Shown here in pieces: positions 25,014-34,054 of a stretch of 64,000 nt of DNA. The notes beneath the pieces were generated by a model. The model saw only the letters and a program-made list of their open reading frames with translations. It had not been told where the DNA came from and did not search any database. This DNA comes from an uncultured Dialister sp. GTDB taxonomy: Bacteria > Bacillota > Negativicutes > Veillonellales > Dialisteraceae. Positions within the stretch are counted from its first letter, which is position 1. Each line of letters opens with the position of its first letter. The stretch covers positions 79,103 through 143,102 of the forward strand of contig CAKPQG010000003.1 of assembly GCA_934178345.1 (NCBI GenBank), read 5' to 3'. Position numbers and translations under genes: made by a program.

Positions 25014-25253
25014 CTAGGGGTTGGGGATTAGGAGTGACTGGTGACTAGTGACTGGTAGCTAGGGATTAGTGGCTAGGGATTAGGTTTGCGATACGAGAAA
25101 ACCGCTAGTTTCAAACCTCCGAGGCGCTTTTGATTTTTATGCGCCGCACCTTCCCCGTAGAACCCGTAGAACCCGTTGAACCCATAGAACCTGTAGAACC
25201 CGTTGAACCCATTGAACCCATTGAACCCGTTGCACCTTATTACATACCAAAGG
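25014..25253. repeat. Repeat mosaic with 9-bp tandem array
   Basis: Heptamers (GTGACTGG, GTAGCTA, GGGATTA) and the ACCGCTAGTTTCAAACC module are followed by nine or so 9-bp units of the form CCCGTAGAA/CCCGTTGAA/CCCATTGAA (about 25154-25232). The array could be translated as Pro-Val/Ile-Glu repeats but has no sign of being a gene. Confidence 0.85.
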
Positions 25254-25262
25254 AGGGCAAAT

Positions 25263-25991
25263 ATGCTGCAGCTCCATATCGAGAAAAGTTACGTGGGGGA
25301 TATTCCCGTCCGCATCGTGCACCCGATCCGAGACGAGGGAAAGGCGCTCCTCCTGTACCATGGCTGGAGCAGCCGCGGAGAATACCAGACCACGAAAGCA
25401 GCTGTCTTTGCGCTCCATGGCTATACCGTCTTTATCCCGGATGCCATTCATCATGGGGAGCGCGATGTGCTGGCAGACTATTATCAGGTCGAGGATTACA
25501 ACATTTTCTGGGAAACGATCCGGCAGAATGTGAGAGAATATGAGAAGCTCTATACCTTTGTGCGGGACAAGGGCTATGGTACACCCGTCATTGCGGGGCA
25601 CTCCATGGGCGGCATGTCCGTTCTCGGGATTGCAGCCCGCTATCCGCATCTGGTGAAATCGGTGATTTCCTTCAATGGTTCGGGCGACTGGCTTCTCTCA
25701 CATCTCTTCATGCAGGCGCGTTTCGGGATCGACGCTGGCAGAAACTGGCCTCTCTATGAAACGCTGCAATATGAGCAGCCGATGTCTCATATCAAAGAAA
25801 TGAAATCGATTCCCATTTTTTTAACGAATGGGGAAAATGACATATCCGTCGACCCGCGCGCGCAGGCGCATTTCTTTGAATCTTTGCAGGCAGCTGGCGG
25901 CGATGTGACGCGCATCACCTATCCACGCCTCGGGCACTTCGTCACGACCAATATGCTCGATGATGCGCTAAAGTGGCTGGGGGATAAGTGA
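25263..25991 (+). CDS. Alpha/beta-fold hydrolase
   Basis: The 242-residue protein starts at 25263, with AAAGGAGG seven bases upstream. It has the alpha/beta hydrolase pattern: LLLYHGWSS (oxyanion region), the nucleophile elbow GHSMGG (Ser about 118), a likely acid Asp in TNGENDISVDP and His in RLGHFV near the C-terminus. It resembles prolyl-oligopeptidase/YitV-type esterases; no signal peptide is present, so it is probably cytoplasmic. The substrate is unknown. The TGA stop lies in the first GTGACTGG repeat unit. Confidence 0.85.
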   Translation: MLQLHIEKSYVGDIPVRIVHPIRDEGKALLLYHGWSSRGEYQTTKAAVFALHGYTVFIPDAIHHGERDVLADYYQVEDYNIFWETIRQNVREYEKLYTFVRDKGYGTPVIAGHSMGGMSVLGIAARYPHLVKSVISFNGSGDWLLSHLFMQARFGIDAGRNWPLYETLQYEQPMSHIKEMKSIPIFLTNGENDISVDPRAQAHFFESLQAAGGDVTRITYPRLGHFVTTNMLDDALKWLGDK

Positions 25992-26474
25992 CTGGTGACT
26001 GGGGCTAGGTGACTGGTGACTAGTGACTGGTGACTGGTCACTCTCTCGTATCGTCATTTCGAGCGCAAGCGAGAAATCTTTGTCATTTGCGGTCAAACGG
26101 ACGATGTCAGGGAATGCTCAAACGAGAAGCCTATTTTGCAGACCTTCGGGCATCGCCCTGTTCATACTCCGCGGCGCTTCTATATGTTTATGCGCCGCTT
26201 CCCTTGAACCTTGAAGTTTGAAGTTTGAAAGCAGGGGTGAGTAGCTAGGGATTAGTGGCTAGGGATTAGGTGCCTCGAGTGACTAGTGACTTGTGACTAG
26301 TGACTGAAATGCTACCTTTGGGCATCGCCACCATCTATACTCCGCGGCGCTTCCATATTTTTATGCGCCGCACTACCCCCATTGAACCCTCTGAACCTGT
26401 TGAACCCGCTCCCCCTCTTTCGCACGCAATCAAAGGGCGGCACGCCCGAGGGGCTAACCCGACCCCTATTTTCT
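25992..26474. repeat. Long repeat mosaic
   Basis: GTGACTGG heptamers, a REP (TCATTTCGAGCGCAAGCGAGAAAT, about 26053-26078), the GGCATCGCCC and GCGGCGCTTC...ATGCGCCGC modules twice (about 26171-26198 and 26342-26371), another heptamer block (26228-26305), 9-bp GAACC units and the ATCAAAGGGCGGCACGCCC module. No gene is visible. Confidence 0.85.
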
Positions 26475-26531
26475 GAAAGGAGCTGACGATCCACGAAGTA
26501 CAGACAGAATATCCTGATCCTTATCGCAAGC

Positions 26532-27692
26532 ATGTTCCTTGTATCTATCGGCTACACGATGGTCATTCCTTTCCTGCCTCTCTATCTTTTGGAGATCGGG
26601 GTACCGGAAGAGAGTATCGCACTTTGGACGGGCATCGTATTCTCGAGCTGCTTTCTGGTGGCGGGCATCATGGGGCCTGTCTGGGGGAAGATGGCGGATA
26701 CGCGGGGCAAGAAACAGATGGCGATCCGTGCGGGGGTGCTTCTCGGTTTTTCCTATCTCTTCTGCGGGCTGTCCCAGAATGCCTGGCAGATGACAGCGGC
26801 TCGTGCCTTTATGGGATTCTCGAATGGTTTCGTCGCAGCGTCGATGGCGATCATCTCCGTCAGTGCGGACCCGAAGAATCTGGGAGCTACGCTCGGAATG
26901 GGGCAGACAGCACTCATCGTGGGCGGCATCGCAGGGCCTCTTGTGGGAGGCACGCTGGCACATCTCATCGGTATACGGAATACCTTCTTTATTTCTGCGG
27001 CGTTCCTCTGGTTTGTCGCCGTGCTCGTCATCCTCTATGTCAGAGAGCCGAAGATGGGAACGGTGAAAAAGGTGGAATCGAAGGATACCACCATCGGCGA
27101 AGACCTCTCGTATGCCTTCCATAACGGACACCTTCGGGAAATTCTCTTCATCGCTTTCGGTCTGCAGACGACGATCCTCATGATCCAGCCGGTGACAGCG
27201 CTTTACGTTTCCGAGCTTTTGGATGGCATGGGAAATGTGGAACTCATTTCCGGCTTCATCATGAGCAGCGGCGGTATCGCAGGGGCGCTCACGACGACGC
27301 TGTGGGGAAAATTCGGTCAGAGCAAGGGGTATTATTTTGCCATCTGCCTCACGCTGCTTGCTGCGGGCTGCCTCACGATGGCGCAGTCTGTACCGGATAC
27401 AGTCGTGGGCTTCGGCCTTTGTCAGTTTCTCGTCGGGTGCTTTGTGATCGGTGTAAATCCTTCGCTCAATGCAGCGATGGTCATGTACACGCCGGATGAT
27501 TTCCGCGGCCGCGTCTTTGGTCTTTTCAATACGGCGCAGCAGTTTGGCAATATGGTGGGGCCGCTCGTCTCCTCTGCGATTTCTATGATGGCAGGCATCT
27601 GGGAAGTCTACGCCATCGCCGGTCTGATCCAGCTCTCTCTGGGGGTCAAGGTCTACCTCGGGCGTGTCCGGAAAGGAGAGCTGGGAAAATAG
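26532..27692 (+). CDS. MFS transporter (multidrug type), start codon uncertain
   Basis: The 386 residues from the ATG at 26532 contain most of a 12-helix major facilitator protein, with the motif GPVWGKMADTRGKKQMAIR between helices 2 and 3 and a second copy of the fold from about 195. It resembles MdtG/TetA-like drug exporters. This ATG falls inside helix 1. The frame stays open upstream through TKYRQNILILIAS, which is a normal MFS N-terminus, and a ribosome binding site GAAAGGAG (26475-26482) lies ten bases before an ACG codon at 26493. The true start may therefore be ACG (a one-base change from ATG), or initiation may have been lost. Confidence 0.8.
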   Translation: MFLVSIGYTMVIPFLPLYLLEIGVPEESIALWTGIVFSSCFLVAGIMGPVWGKMADTRGKKQMAIRAGVLLGFSYLFCGLSQNAWQMTAARAFMGFSNGFVAASMAIISVSADPKNLGATLGMGQTALIVGGIAGPLVGGTLAHLIGIRNTFFISAAFLWFVAVLVILYVREPKMGTVKKVESKDTTIGEDLSYAFHNGHLREILFIAFGLQTTILMIQPVTALYVSELLDGMGNVELISGFIMSSGGIAGALTTTLWGKFGQSKGYYFAICLTLLAAGCLTMAQSVPDTVVGFGLCQFLVGCFVIGVNPSLNAAMVMYTPDDFRGRVFGLFNTAQQFGNMVGPLVSSAISMMAGIWEVYAIAGLIQLSLGVKVYLGRVRKGELGK

Positions 27693-28120
27693 AAGTTTGA
27701 AAGCAGGGATGAGTGGCTAGGGATTAGGGATTGGGGATTAGGAGTGACTAGTGACTGGTGACTGGTGATTTAAATACCACTTTCGAGCATCGCCCTATTT
27801 ATACTCCGCGGCGCTTCTATGTTTTTATGCGCCGCACCACCATTTCTGATTTCTCATTTCTAATTTCTCATTCAAGCGAAGCTTTCAAACGGAATCAAAG
27901 GGCAACTCGCCCGATGAGCTAATAGGGAAACCATGGTAACGGTTCGCGAAAGCAAACCGTTTTTTGCGCGTGCATCACTTCTTGTCTCTATGGGTGGATT
28001 CGGGCATCGCTTCATCGGTATCCGCGATGACGCTCTTGGAAATTTCATTTCTTCTGCCTGTCTATTGCGCTTTTTGGGGCCGATTTGCTACACTTATAAA
28101 AAGTGTTTATTATTCTGCAA
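27693..28120. repeat. Repeat mosaic and short unique stretch
   Basis: AGTTTGAAAGCAGGGATGAGTGGCTAGG, GGGATTA/GTGACTA heptamers, the GGCATCGCCC module, a GCGGCGC...GCGCCGC palindrome (about 27807-27834), TCATTTC heptads and the GGCAACTCGCC module (to about 27920). About 27930-28120 is unique sequence with a weak -10 (TACACT) and no supported gene. Confidence 0.75.
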
Positions 28121-28131
28121 AGGAGATTGGC

Positions 28132-28947
28132 ATGCATTGTAAGGGCATCATGGGTATCGTCCTTGGGATCTGTATCACGGGTCTTTTGCTTACAGGTTGC
28201 GGTATGCCCCATGGGGCGCCGCAGAAGGACGAGCGTCCGGTGATCAAGCTGGGAAGCGACCGTTATCCGCCTTTCAATTATTTTGATGAAGACGGTGTGC
28301 CGACGGGGATCGATGTGGATCTTGCGACAGAGGCTTTCGGCCGCATGGGGTATCAAGTCGAAGTGCATAACATCGACTGGGAGAAAAAGAAAGACCTTTT
28401 GAAAAGTGGTGAGCTGGACTGCGTCATGGGATGCTTTTCCATGGAAGGACGTCTGGATGACTACCAGTGGGCGGGTTCGTACATGGTGAGCCGTCAGGTG
28501 GTCGCAGTGAATCCCGAGAGCAATATTTACCATCTGCAGGATCTTGCAGGGAAGACGCTGGCGGTGCAGTCGACCACGAAGCCGGAAGGCATCTTCCTTC
28601 GAGGAAATGATCCGCGCATCCCTAAGCTGGAGAATCTTCTCAGCATGGGGGATCGCGCGCTGATTTACACCCTCCTCGGCAAAGGCTATGCGGATGCTAT
28701 CGGAGCGCATGAGACATCCATCCTTCAGTATATGAAGGACTATGATATGGAGTATCGCATCCTTCCTGAGCCGCTCATGACGGTCGGGATCGGCGTGGCT
28801 TTCGACAAGGAGGACCGCCGCGGCCTTTGCCAGGAGCTTGATAAGACCCTTCGCGAGATGAGGCAGGATGGGACGTCGGAGAAGATCATCGGAAAGTATT
28901 TAGAAAATCCGAAACAGTATCTGGAGGTGGAGAAGCTTGCTTACTGA
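28132..28947 (+). CDS. Solute-binding lipoprotein (polar amino acid family), coupled to sensor kinase
   Basis: The 271-residue protein starts at 28132 behind AAAGGAGA. The lipobox LLTGC gives the lipidated Cys at about 23. The mature part is a SBP_bac_3 (family 3) binding protein: IKLGSDRYPPFNYFDEDGVPTGIDVDLATEAFGRMGY, MGCFSMEGR, and GKTLAVQSTTKPEG. Family members bind amino acids such as Gln, Cys or Arg. No permease or ATPase gene adjoins. Its last codons overlap the TTG start of a hybrid histidine kinase by 11 bp, so it is more likely the ligand sensor for that kinase than a transporter part (inference). Confidence 0.85.
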   Translation: MHCKGIMGIVLGICITGLLLTGCGMPHGAPQKDERPVIKLGSDRYPPFNYFDEDGVPTGIDVDLATEAFGRMGYQVEVHNIDWEKKKDLLKSGELDCVMGCFSMEGRLDDYQWAGSYMVSRQVVAVNPESNIYHLQDLAGKTLAVQSTTKPEGIFLRGNDPRIPKLENLLSMGDRALIYTLLGKGYADAIGAHETSILQYMKDYDMEYRILPEPLMTVGIGVAFDKEDRRGLCQELDKTLREMRQDGTSEKIIGKYLENPKQYLEVEKLAY

Positions 28948-31096
28948 TAAAGCGTCCATCCAAAAAGGCATCCGTTTCTGGTCGGTCGGGATTTTTGGCG
29001 GGCTGCTGGTCATGCTCGGTGCTTCGCTCTATTTCCTCGATCAAGAGAAGAAGGAGGCGGAAGCGCGCCTCTATGAAACAGCAGAATATGTGAAGGTACA
29101 GAGCTCAAGTGTCACACACTACAATGAAGCATTGGAGTCCCAGTCGCTTTTGCGGCTCATCGAAAGCGTGCGTCAGGTAGGGATAAGTCTCAAGGCGGAG
29201 AAAGAGACAGGACGCAGTACGGAGGAGGCGCTGCTGCAGCAGAATATCCGTGGGCTATGGCTTTCCGGTATCCTGCTCCTTGACGAAAAAGGAGAGACAA
29301 AGGAGTCTGTCACCAAGGCGCCGTTTGCAGAAGAGGCGCTCGCAGGCATCCTCTCCAGAGATGTTGTGAAAGACTGCGCCCGTTATCCGGAGAAAATCTA
29401 TTCGCAGCGTCTTCGCCTCCCCGATGGGGCCTATGTCGATATGGCCGCCTCAGGACGTCTGGACAAGCCGGGTATCATCGTCGCGTATCACTACACACCC
29501 GCCGAGTATGCCAGAACTTACACACTCATGATCCAAAGTCTGCTGGCCGGGTACAATCCCCTGACGGATGGCACCATCCTTGTCGCGGATGACGGACAGG
29601 TCATCGCTTCGAATGATCAAGCGCTGATCGGAGAAGAGACGAAGAATCTCCCCGTGGTGCAGGCCTTGAAAAAAAGCGCGGGCAACCGGCAACTTGTGAA
29701 TATCAGTGAAGAAGAAGCCTATGGCATCATGCTTCGACAGCGAGACCACTACATCTATGTATACCTGCCGGATACAGAGGTTTTTGCTGCACTCCCGAAG
29801 AATCTGAGCATCGCTTTCGCTTTGTATCTTCTTATTTTAACAGGCTTCTTTATGTATCACTACCGGTCACAGATGCTGCGCCAGAAAGAGGAGAAGGAAA
29901 AGGAAGAGGCATATCGCAAGAGCCTTCAGGAAGAGGCGCGCCGCGCAGATGCTGCCAATGTCGCGAAGACAGAATTTCTTCAGCGTATGAGTCATGATAT
30001 CCGTACACCGATCAACGGCATCATTGGCATGCTGGCGGTATCAAAGCGCTATCGCGATGATCTGAAAAAGCGGGACGAATGTCATGAGAAAATCAGCAAG
30101 GCGTCCAACCTGCTCTTAGAGCTCATCAATGAAGTGCTCGATATGGGGAAACTGGAGTCCGGTGAAGTCGTACTCGAAGAGAAGCCTTTCAGTCTGTGGG
30201 AAGTTTCTAAGGAAGTCCTTACCGTCATCGAAAAGCTGGCGCAGGAAAGAGATATCGAAATCATCAGGGGCGATCTCGCGGTGACACACTGGGATGTCAT
30301 CGGCAGCCCTGGCCACCTGAAGCGCCTCTTGATGAATATCATGGGGAATGCGGTGAAGTACAATAAGGATCATGGGAAAATCATACTCAGCCTCCGGGAA
30401 GACGAGGGCGAAGAGGGCCGTGCTTTCTATACGTTCACCTGTGAGGATACCGGGATCGGTATGAGCAGGGAGTACCAGAAACGGATCTTTGAACCCTTCA
30501 CCCGCGAAGATGAAAGCGTCAAGACAGCCTACACCGGTACAGGACTTGGCATGCCGATCGCAAAGAAACTGGCGGAAACCATGGGCGGCAGCATTTCCTT
30601 CATCAGCCAAAAGGGCGAAGGGACGACGTTCACGGTAAAGCTCCCCTTCCAGATCGACAAGGAGGCCGGCAGAGCCGAGAAAACTACCAATGAAGCCGAG
30701 GGATCAATCAAGGATGTCCGCATTCTTCTTGTCGAAGACAATGAGCTCAATATGGAAATCTCGGACTTCATCGTGACTGAGAAGGGCGCCGTCGTCACGA
30801 AAGCATGGAACGGGAAAGAGGCTGTCGAAACCTTTGCCAGTGCGCCCGAAGGCAGCTTTGATGTGATCCTGATGGACGTCATGATGCCGGTCATGGATGG
30901 CTGTGAGGCCGCCCAAAAAATCCGAACTCTTCCCCGAAAGGATGCGAAGGAGATCCCCATCATCGCGATGACAGCGAATGCTTTCACGGAAGATAAGATC
31001 CGCACCCAGGAAGCGGGGATGAATGAGCATCTCTCCAAGCCGCTCGATCCTAACCTCGTCGTGAAAACCATCGCGAAGTTTTTGGGGAAGAAGTGA
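28937..31096 (+). CDS. Hybrid sensor histidine kinase with C-terminal receiver domain
   Basis: The 719-residue protein starts at TTG 28937 behind GGAGGTGGAG. Two membrane helices (about 14-33 and 295-313) flank a periplasmic region of about 260 residues of probable Cache/sCache type. A charged coiled coil (about 320-345) connects to HisKA, with MSHDIRTPINGI and the phospho-accepting His at about 353. The HATPase domain (about 450-580) has MNIMGNAVKYN, CEDTGIGM and GTGLGMPIAKKL. A receiver domain (about 597-716) has LLVEDNE and the phospho-Asp in LMDVMMPVMDG at about 646. No HPt domain or separate response regulator adjoins. It is co-translated with the binding protein, suggesting a two-gene BvgS-like sensor. 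The TGA stop is in a repeat unit. Confidence 0.9.
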   Translation: MLTDKASIQKGIRFWSVGIFGGLLVMLGASLYFLDQEKKEAEARLYETAEYVKVQSSSVTHYNEALESQSLLRLIESVRQVGISLKAEKETGRSTEEALLQQNIRGLWLSGILLLDEKGETKESVTKAPFAEEALAGILSRDVVKDCARYPEKIYSQRLRLPDGAYVDMAASGRLDKPGIIVAYHYTPAEYARTYTLMIQSLLAGYNPLTDGTILVADDGQVIASNDQALIGEETKNLPVVQALKKSAGNRQLVNISEEEAYGIMLRQRDHYIYVYLPDTEVFAALPKNLSIAFALYLLILTGFFMYHYRSQMLRQKEEKEKEEAYRKSLQEEARRADAANVAKTEFLQRMSHDIRTPINGIIGMLAVSKRYRDDLKKRDECHEKISKASNLLLELINEVLDMGKLESGEVVLEEKPFSLWEVSKEVLTVIEKLAQERDIEIIRGDLAVTHWDVIGSPGHLKRLLMNIMGNAVKYNKDHGKIILSLREDEGEEGRAFYTFTCEDTGIGMSREYQKRIFEPFTREDESVKTAYTGTGLGMPIAKKLAETMGGSISFISQKGEGTTFTVKLPFQIDKEAGRAEKTTNEAEGSIKDVRILLVEDNELNMEISDFIVTEKGAVVTKAWNGKEAVETFASAPEGSFDVILMDVMMPVMDGCEAAQKIRTLPRKDAKEIPIIAMTANAFTEDKIRTQEAGMNEHLSKPLDPNLVVKTIAKFLGKK

Positions 31097-31740
31097 CCAG
31101 GGACTGGTGACTAGTGACTAGTGACTGGTGGCTAGGGATTAGTGGCTAGGGATTAGGTTTACGATACGAGAAAACCGCTAGTTTCAAACCTCCGCGGCGC
31201 TTCCATATGATTATGCGCCGCACCACCCCCGTTGAACCCTCTGAACCTGTTGAACCCGCTGAACCTCTTTCGCATGCAATCAAAGGGTGCCCCAAGGGCT
31301 AAGTTTGAAAGCAGAAATGAGTAGGTAGGAATTGAGGATTGGGTTTGCGTACCGCGTGATTCTTCTCAGCTGAGCAGGCCCTTGGAGAAGGGCCGCGCCA
31401 AAGGCGCAGGATAGAGTGCCTCGAAGAGGCACAATCCATCGTAGCGGGGTTCACCTCGTCTGTGTCAGACCTTTTTCCTGTTATTCCATATGTCCGCTTT
31501 ACCATTCTGCAGAGTTCTGCCCCTTCGGGGCAGTCTATCCCGGCCTTTGGCCGCCCCCTTCTCCAAGGGGGAACGCGTTTAAATTCGTCTCAATATTCCG
31601 CGGCGCTTCTATGTTTTTATGCGCCGCACCACCATTCCTAATTCCTCATTCCTAATTCCTCATTCGCGCAAAGCTTTCATTCATAATCAGTGGACGGAGC
31701 CGCCCAAGGGGCTAACCCTGAACTCGTTTTTACTTTTTAG
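31097..31740. repeat. Long repeat mosaic with nested palindromes
   Basis: GTGACTA/GGGATTA heptamers, ACCGCTAGTTTCAAACC, GCGGCGC...GCGCCGC (about 31194-31221 and 31601-31627), 9-bp GAACC units, the ATCAAAGGGTGCCCC module, and a palindrome-rich block (31378-31573) with CCCTTGGAGAAGGG, GTGCCTCGAAGAGGCAC, CTGCCCCTTCGGGGCAG and CCCCCTTCTCCAAGGGGG. This block resembles the one at 22652-22825. A -10-like TATAAT for the next gene is at 31775-31780. No gene is visible. Confidence 0.8.
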
Positions 31741-31825
31741 AAAAATTTAATCCCCATAGGCTTGCCTTCCGTAGTATAATACAGATAGGAAATAATCTAT
31801 GTGTATAGGATGGGAGGTCTTTCAT

Positions 31826-32383
31826 ATGTATACTCTTTCGAATGAAGAATTTAATGGAAAAATCCCGCAGATCGATCCGAATGCGTTTGTCGCACCACAG
31901 GTATTCCTTTCCGGTGATGTCCGGATCGGAAAGTATGCGAGTGTCTGGCCGGGTGTCGTAGCCAGAGGCGATGTGAACTACATCTCCATCGGTGAATGTA
32001 CGAATGTACAGGACTTGGTCTGCCTGCATGTGGCAGATGACGATCCCTGCATCATCGGCGACTATGTCACCATCGGGCACAGCGCCTGCATCCACGCCTG
32101 CACCATTGAGGATCATGTCCTCATCGGCATGCATGCGACTGTTTTGACTGGTGCCAAGATCGGCCGCGGCTCCATCATCGCTGCCGGTGCGCTGGTACTG
32201 GAAAATCAGGTCATCCCGCCGAATTCCCTCGTCGTAGGCGTCCCGGCGAAAGTTGTCAAGACCATCGACCGCGTGAAGAACATTCACGCGCAGGCTCTCA
32301 AGTATAAATGTGAATGGGCCATCGGCTATGGTGTGAAACCGGATATCGATGGAGAACTGTATCACGGCGAACCGATCGTGTAA
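31826..32383 (+). CDS. Gamma-carbonic anhydrase family protein
   Basis: The 185-residue protein starts at 31826 behind GGGAGGT. It is a left-handed beta-helix of hexapeptide repeats (VFLSGDVRIGKYASVWPGVVARGDVNYISIG) ending in a C-terminal helix. The three metal-ligand histidines of the family are present in LVCLHV, TIGHSACIH and the nearby CIHACT. These trimeric zinc (or iron) proteins interconvert CO2 and bicarbonate, although the bacterial YrdA/PaaY-type branch is often of unproven activity. It is monocistronic with a terminator after it. Confidence 0.88.
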   Translation: MYTLSNEEFNGKIPQIDPNAFVAPQVFLSGDVRIGKYASVWPGVVARGDVNYISIGECTNVQDLVCLHVADDDPCIIGDYVTIGHSACIHACTIEDHVLIGMHATVLTGAKIGRGSIIAAGALVLENQVIPPNSLVVGVPAKVVKTIDRVKNIHAQALKYKCEWAIGYGVKPDIDGELYHGEPIV

Positions 32384-32397
32384 TGGATGGATAGAGG

Positions 32398-32431
32398 AAA
32401 CCCTCTGCTCAGCTTTTGGGCAGAGGGTTTT
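32398..32431 (+). terminator. Terminator after gamma-carbonic anhydrase gene
   Basis: AAACCCTCTGC-(loop)-GCAGAGGGTTTT hairpin. Confidence 0.85.
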
Positions 32432-32740
32432 GTCGTGGGGCGCTCTTTGAGTACGAAGGAAAGTCTCGCGCTCCCTGGTTAGGAGTGAGGAGTGGTGGTG
32501 CGGCGCATAAAAATATGGAAGCGCCGCGAAGTATAAATAGGGCGATGCCCCCGAAGATGGCATTTTAGTCACCAGTCACCAGTCACCAGTCACCAAACTC
32601 TTACATATTGTAAAATTTTTTTCCCTCTCTTTTTTCTTGGAATGCTTTATGCTAGAATAATACGGTTATGTAAAAAGAAAAAAGTGTTATGTAGATACTT
32701 TTTCATTGGATACCCGATTTCGATAGAGTGGTTGCAAGAG
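32432..32740. repeat. Inverted repeat mosaic before the rbs operon
   Basis: The modules are in reverse orientation: GGTGGTGCGGCGCATAAA...GCGCCGC (about 32506-32534), GGCGATGCCC and AGTCACCAGTCACCAGTC heptamers (about 32568-32595). About 32600-32740 is AT-rich unique sequence that probably holds the operon promoter (possible TTGGAA at 32637), but no clear pair of boxes or operator was found. Confidence 0.7.
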
Positions 32741-32759
32741 TAAAGGAAGATGGAAGCTT

Positions 32760-33650
32760 ATGGGTCATATTTCTGTAATAGGCAGCTGTAATATGGATAT
32801 CACTGTCGAGGCGGACAGAAGGCCGCAGGCGGGTGAGACTGTGATGGGCAGCCGCCTGATCGTTTCTCCTGGCGGCAAGGGCGCGAATCAGGCTGTCGCG
32901 GCATCGCGCCTCGGGGCTACCGTATACATGATCGGCTGCGTGGGTGATGATGCCTACGGGACGCTCATGAAAGAGGCGCTGGAAGGAAGCGGCGTGAAGA
33001 CAGACTATGTGGAGACGCTCTCCGGCATCACGACAGGCACGGCACATATCACGCTGGCGGAAGGGGATAACAGTATCATCGTCATCAAAGGGGCGAATGA
33101 CAAGGTCAGCCGTGAGATGATCGATAAGGACTGGGACGTGATTTCTTCCTCGGCGCTTGTCATGCTGCAGCATGAGATCCCGATGGACACGATCGGCTAT
33201 ATCATTGACCGCTGTTTTGAGGCAGGCGTTCCTGTGATGCTGAATCCGGCACCGTACACAGATATCCCGAAGGAATGGGTCAGGAAAGTGACCTATCTCA
33301 CGCCGAATGAACATGAAGCGGCACTGATGTTTGACGGGATGGATCGGGATAAGATCCTGATTTCCGAAGCCGGCAAGGTCATCATGACTGTCGGCAAAGA
33401 CGGTGTGGTCTATGGTGAAGCGGGCAAGGTCGTCAAGGTCGCCGGCTTCACGGTGCCGGTCGTCGATACGACGGGGGCAGGCGATACCTTCAATGGGGCA
33501 TTTGCGGCGGCGCGCTGTGAAGGCATGGACATCCAGGAAGCCATCCGTTTTGCGAATGCGGCGGCGGCACTGTCTGTCGGAAAAATCGGTGCTCAGGGTG
33601 GTATGCCATGGCGCAAAGAAGTGGAGGAGATGCTCTCATGCAGAAAATAG
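32760..33650 (+). CDS. rbsK: Ribokinase
   Basis: The 296-residue PfkB-family sugar kinase has the N-terminal signature VIGSCNMDITVEADRRPQAGETV, the GGKGANQAVAASRLG substrate site and the C-terminal VDTTGAGDTFNGAFAAA with the catalytic Asp in GAGD. It phosphorylates D-ribose to ribose 5-phosphate in the cytoplasm. It is the first gene of a five-gene ribose operon (KDACB), and its end overlaps rbsD by 13 bp. No RbsR-type repressor gene is adjacent. The ATG has a distant AAAGGAAG, so initiation may be weak. Confidence 0.92.
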   Translation: MGHISVIGSCNMDITVEADRRPQAGETVMGSRLIVSPGGKGANQAVAASRLGATVYMIGCVGDDAYGTLMKEALEGSGVKTDYVETLSGITTGTAHITLAEGDNSIIVIKGANDKVSREMIDKDWDVISSSALVMLQHEIPMDTIGYIIDRCFEAGVPVMLNPAPYTDIPKEWVRKVTYLTPNEHEAALMFDGMDRDKILISEAGKVIMTVGKDGVVYGEAGKVVKVAGFTVPVVDTTGAGDTFNGAFAAARCEGMDIQEAIRFANAAAALSVGKIGAQGGMPWRKEVEEMLSCRK

Positions 33651-34042
33651 GGATTTTGAACAGCAATATTGCCAAGGTTTTAGCAGACCTCGGTCACACA
33701 GATAAGATCTGTGTCGGAGACTGCGGTCTTCCGGTGCCATCCAGTACGCCGAAGATCGATCTCGCACTTCGTCTGGGTGAACCGAAATTCATCGAAGTCG
33801 TGAAGGAAATGGCGAAGTACATGGAGATCCAGAAGGTCTATATCGCACCGGAGACGGAAACGGAGAATCCGGAGCAGTGGAAAGCGCTCCACGAAGTGTT
33901 CCCACAGGACACGGTGGAATGGATCATGCTGGACAGCCATGAAGAGCTGAAGGCGTGGGAAAAAGACTGCAAAGCCGTCATCCGCACGGGCGAAATCACT
34001 CCGTATTCGAATATCATTCTCGAGTCCGGCGTCATCTTCTAA
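33638..34042 (+). CDS. rbsD: D-ribose pyranase
   Basis: The 134-residue protein starts at 33638 inside the end of rbsK, behind GAGGAGATG. It contains the RbsD signatures GILNSNIAKVLADLGHTDKI with the catalytic His, and VGDCGLPVP. It converts the pyranose and furanose forms of D-ribose so that ribokinase can use imported sugar. The length is typical for the family. It overlaps rbsK and lies 12 bp before rbsA, indicating coupled expression. Confidence 0.93.
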   Translation: MQKIGILNSNIAKVLADLGHTDKICVGDCGLPVPSSTPKIDLALRLGEPKFIEVVKEMAKYMEIQKVYIAPETETENPEQWKALHEVFPQDTVEWIMLDSHEELKAWEKDCKAVIRTGEITPYSNIILESGVIF

Positions 34043-34054
34043 GAGGGGTAGTAC

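Noticed and set aside
25130..25543. Open frame with PVEPVEP repeats
   Set aside because: The repeats come from the 9-bp intergenic array; the frame overlaps the hydrolase gene out of phase and has no ribosome binding site.
26023..26221. Small open frames on the + strand within the mosaic
   Set aside because: They are composed of REP and palindrome modules and have no start signals.
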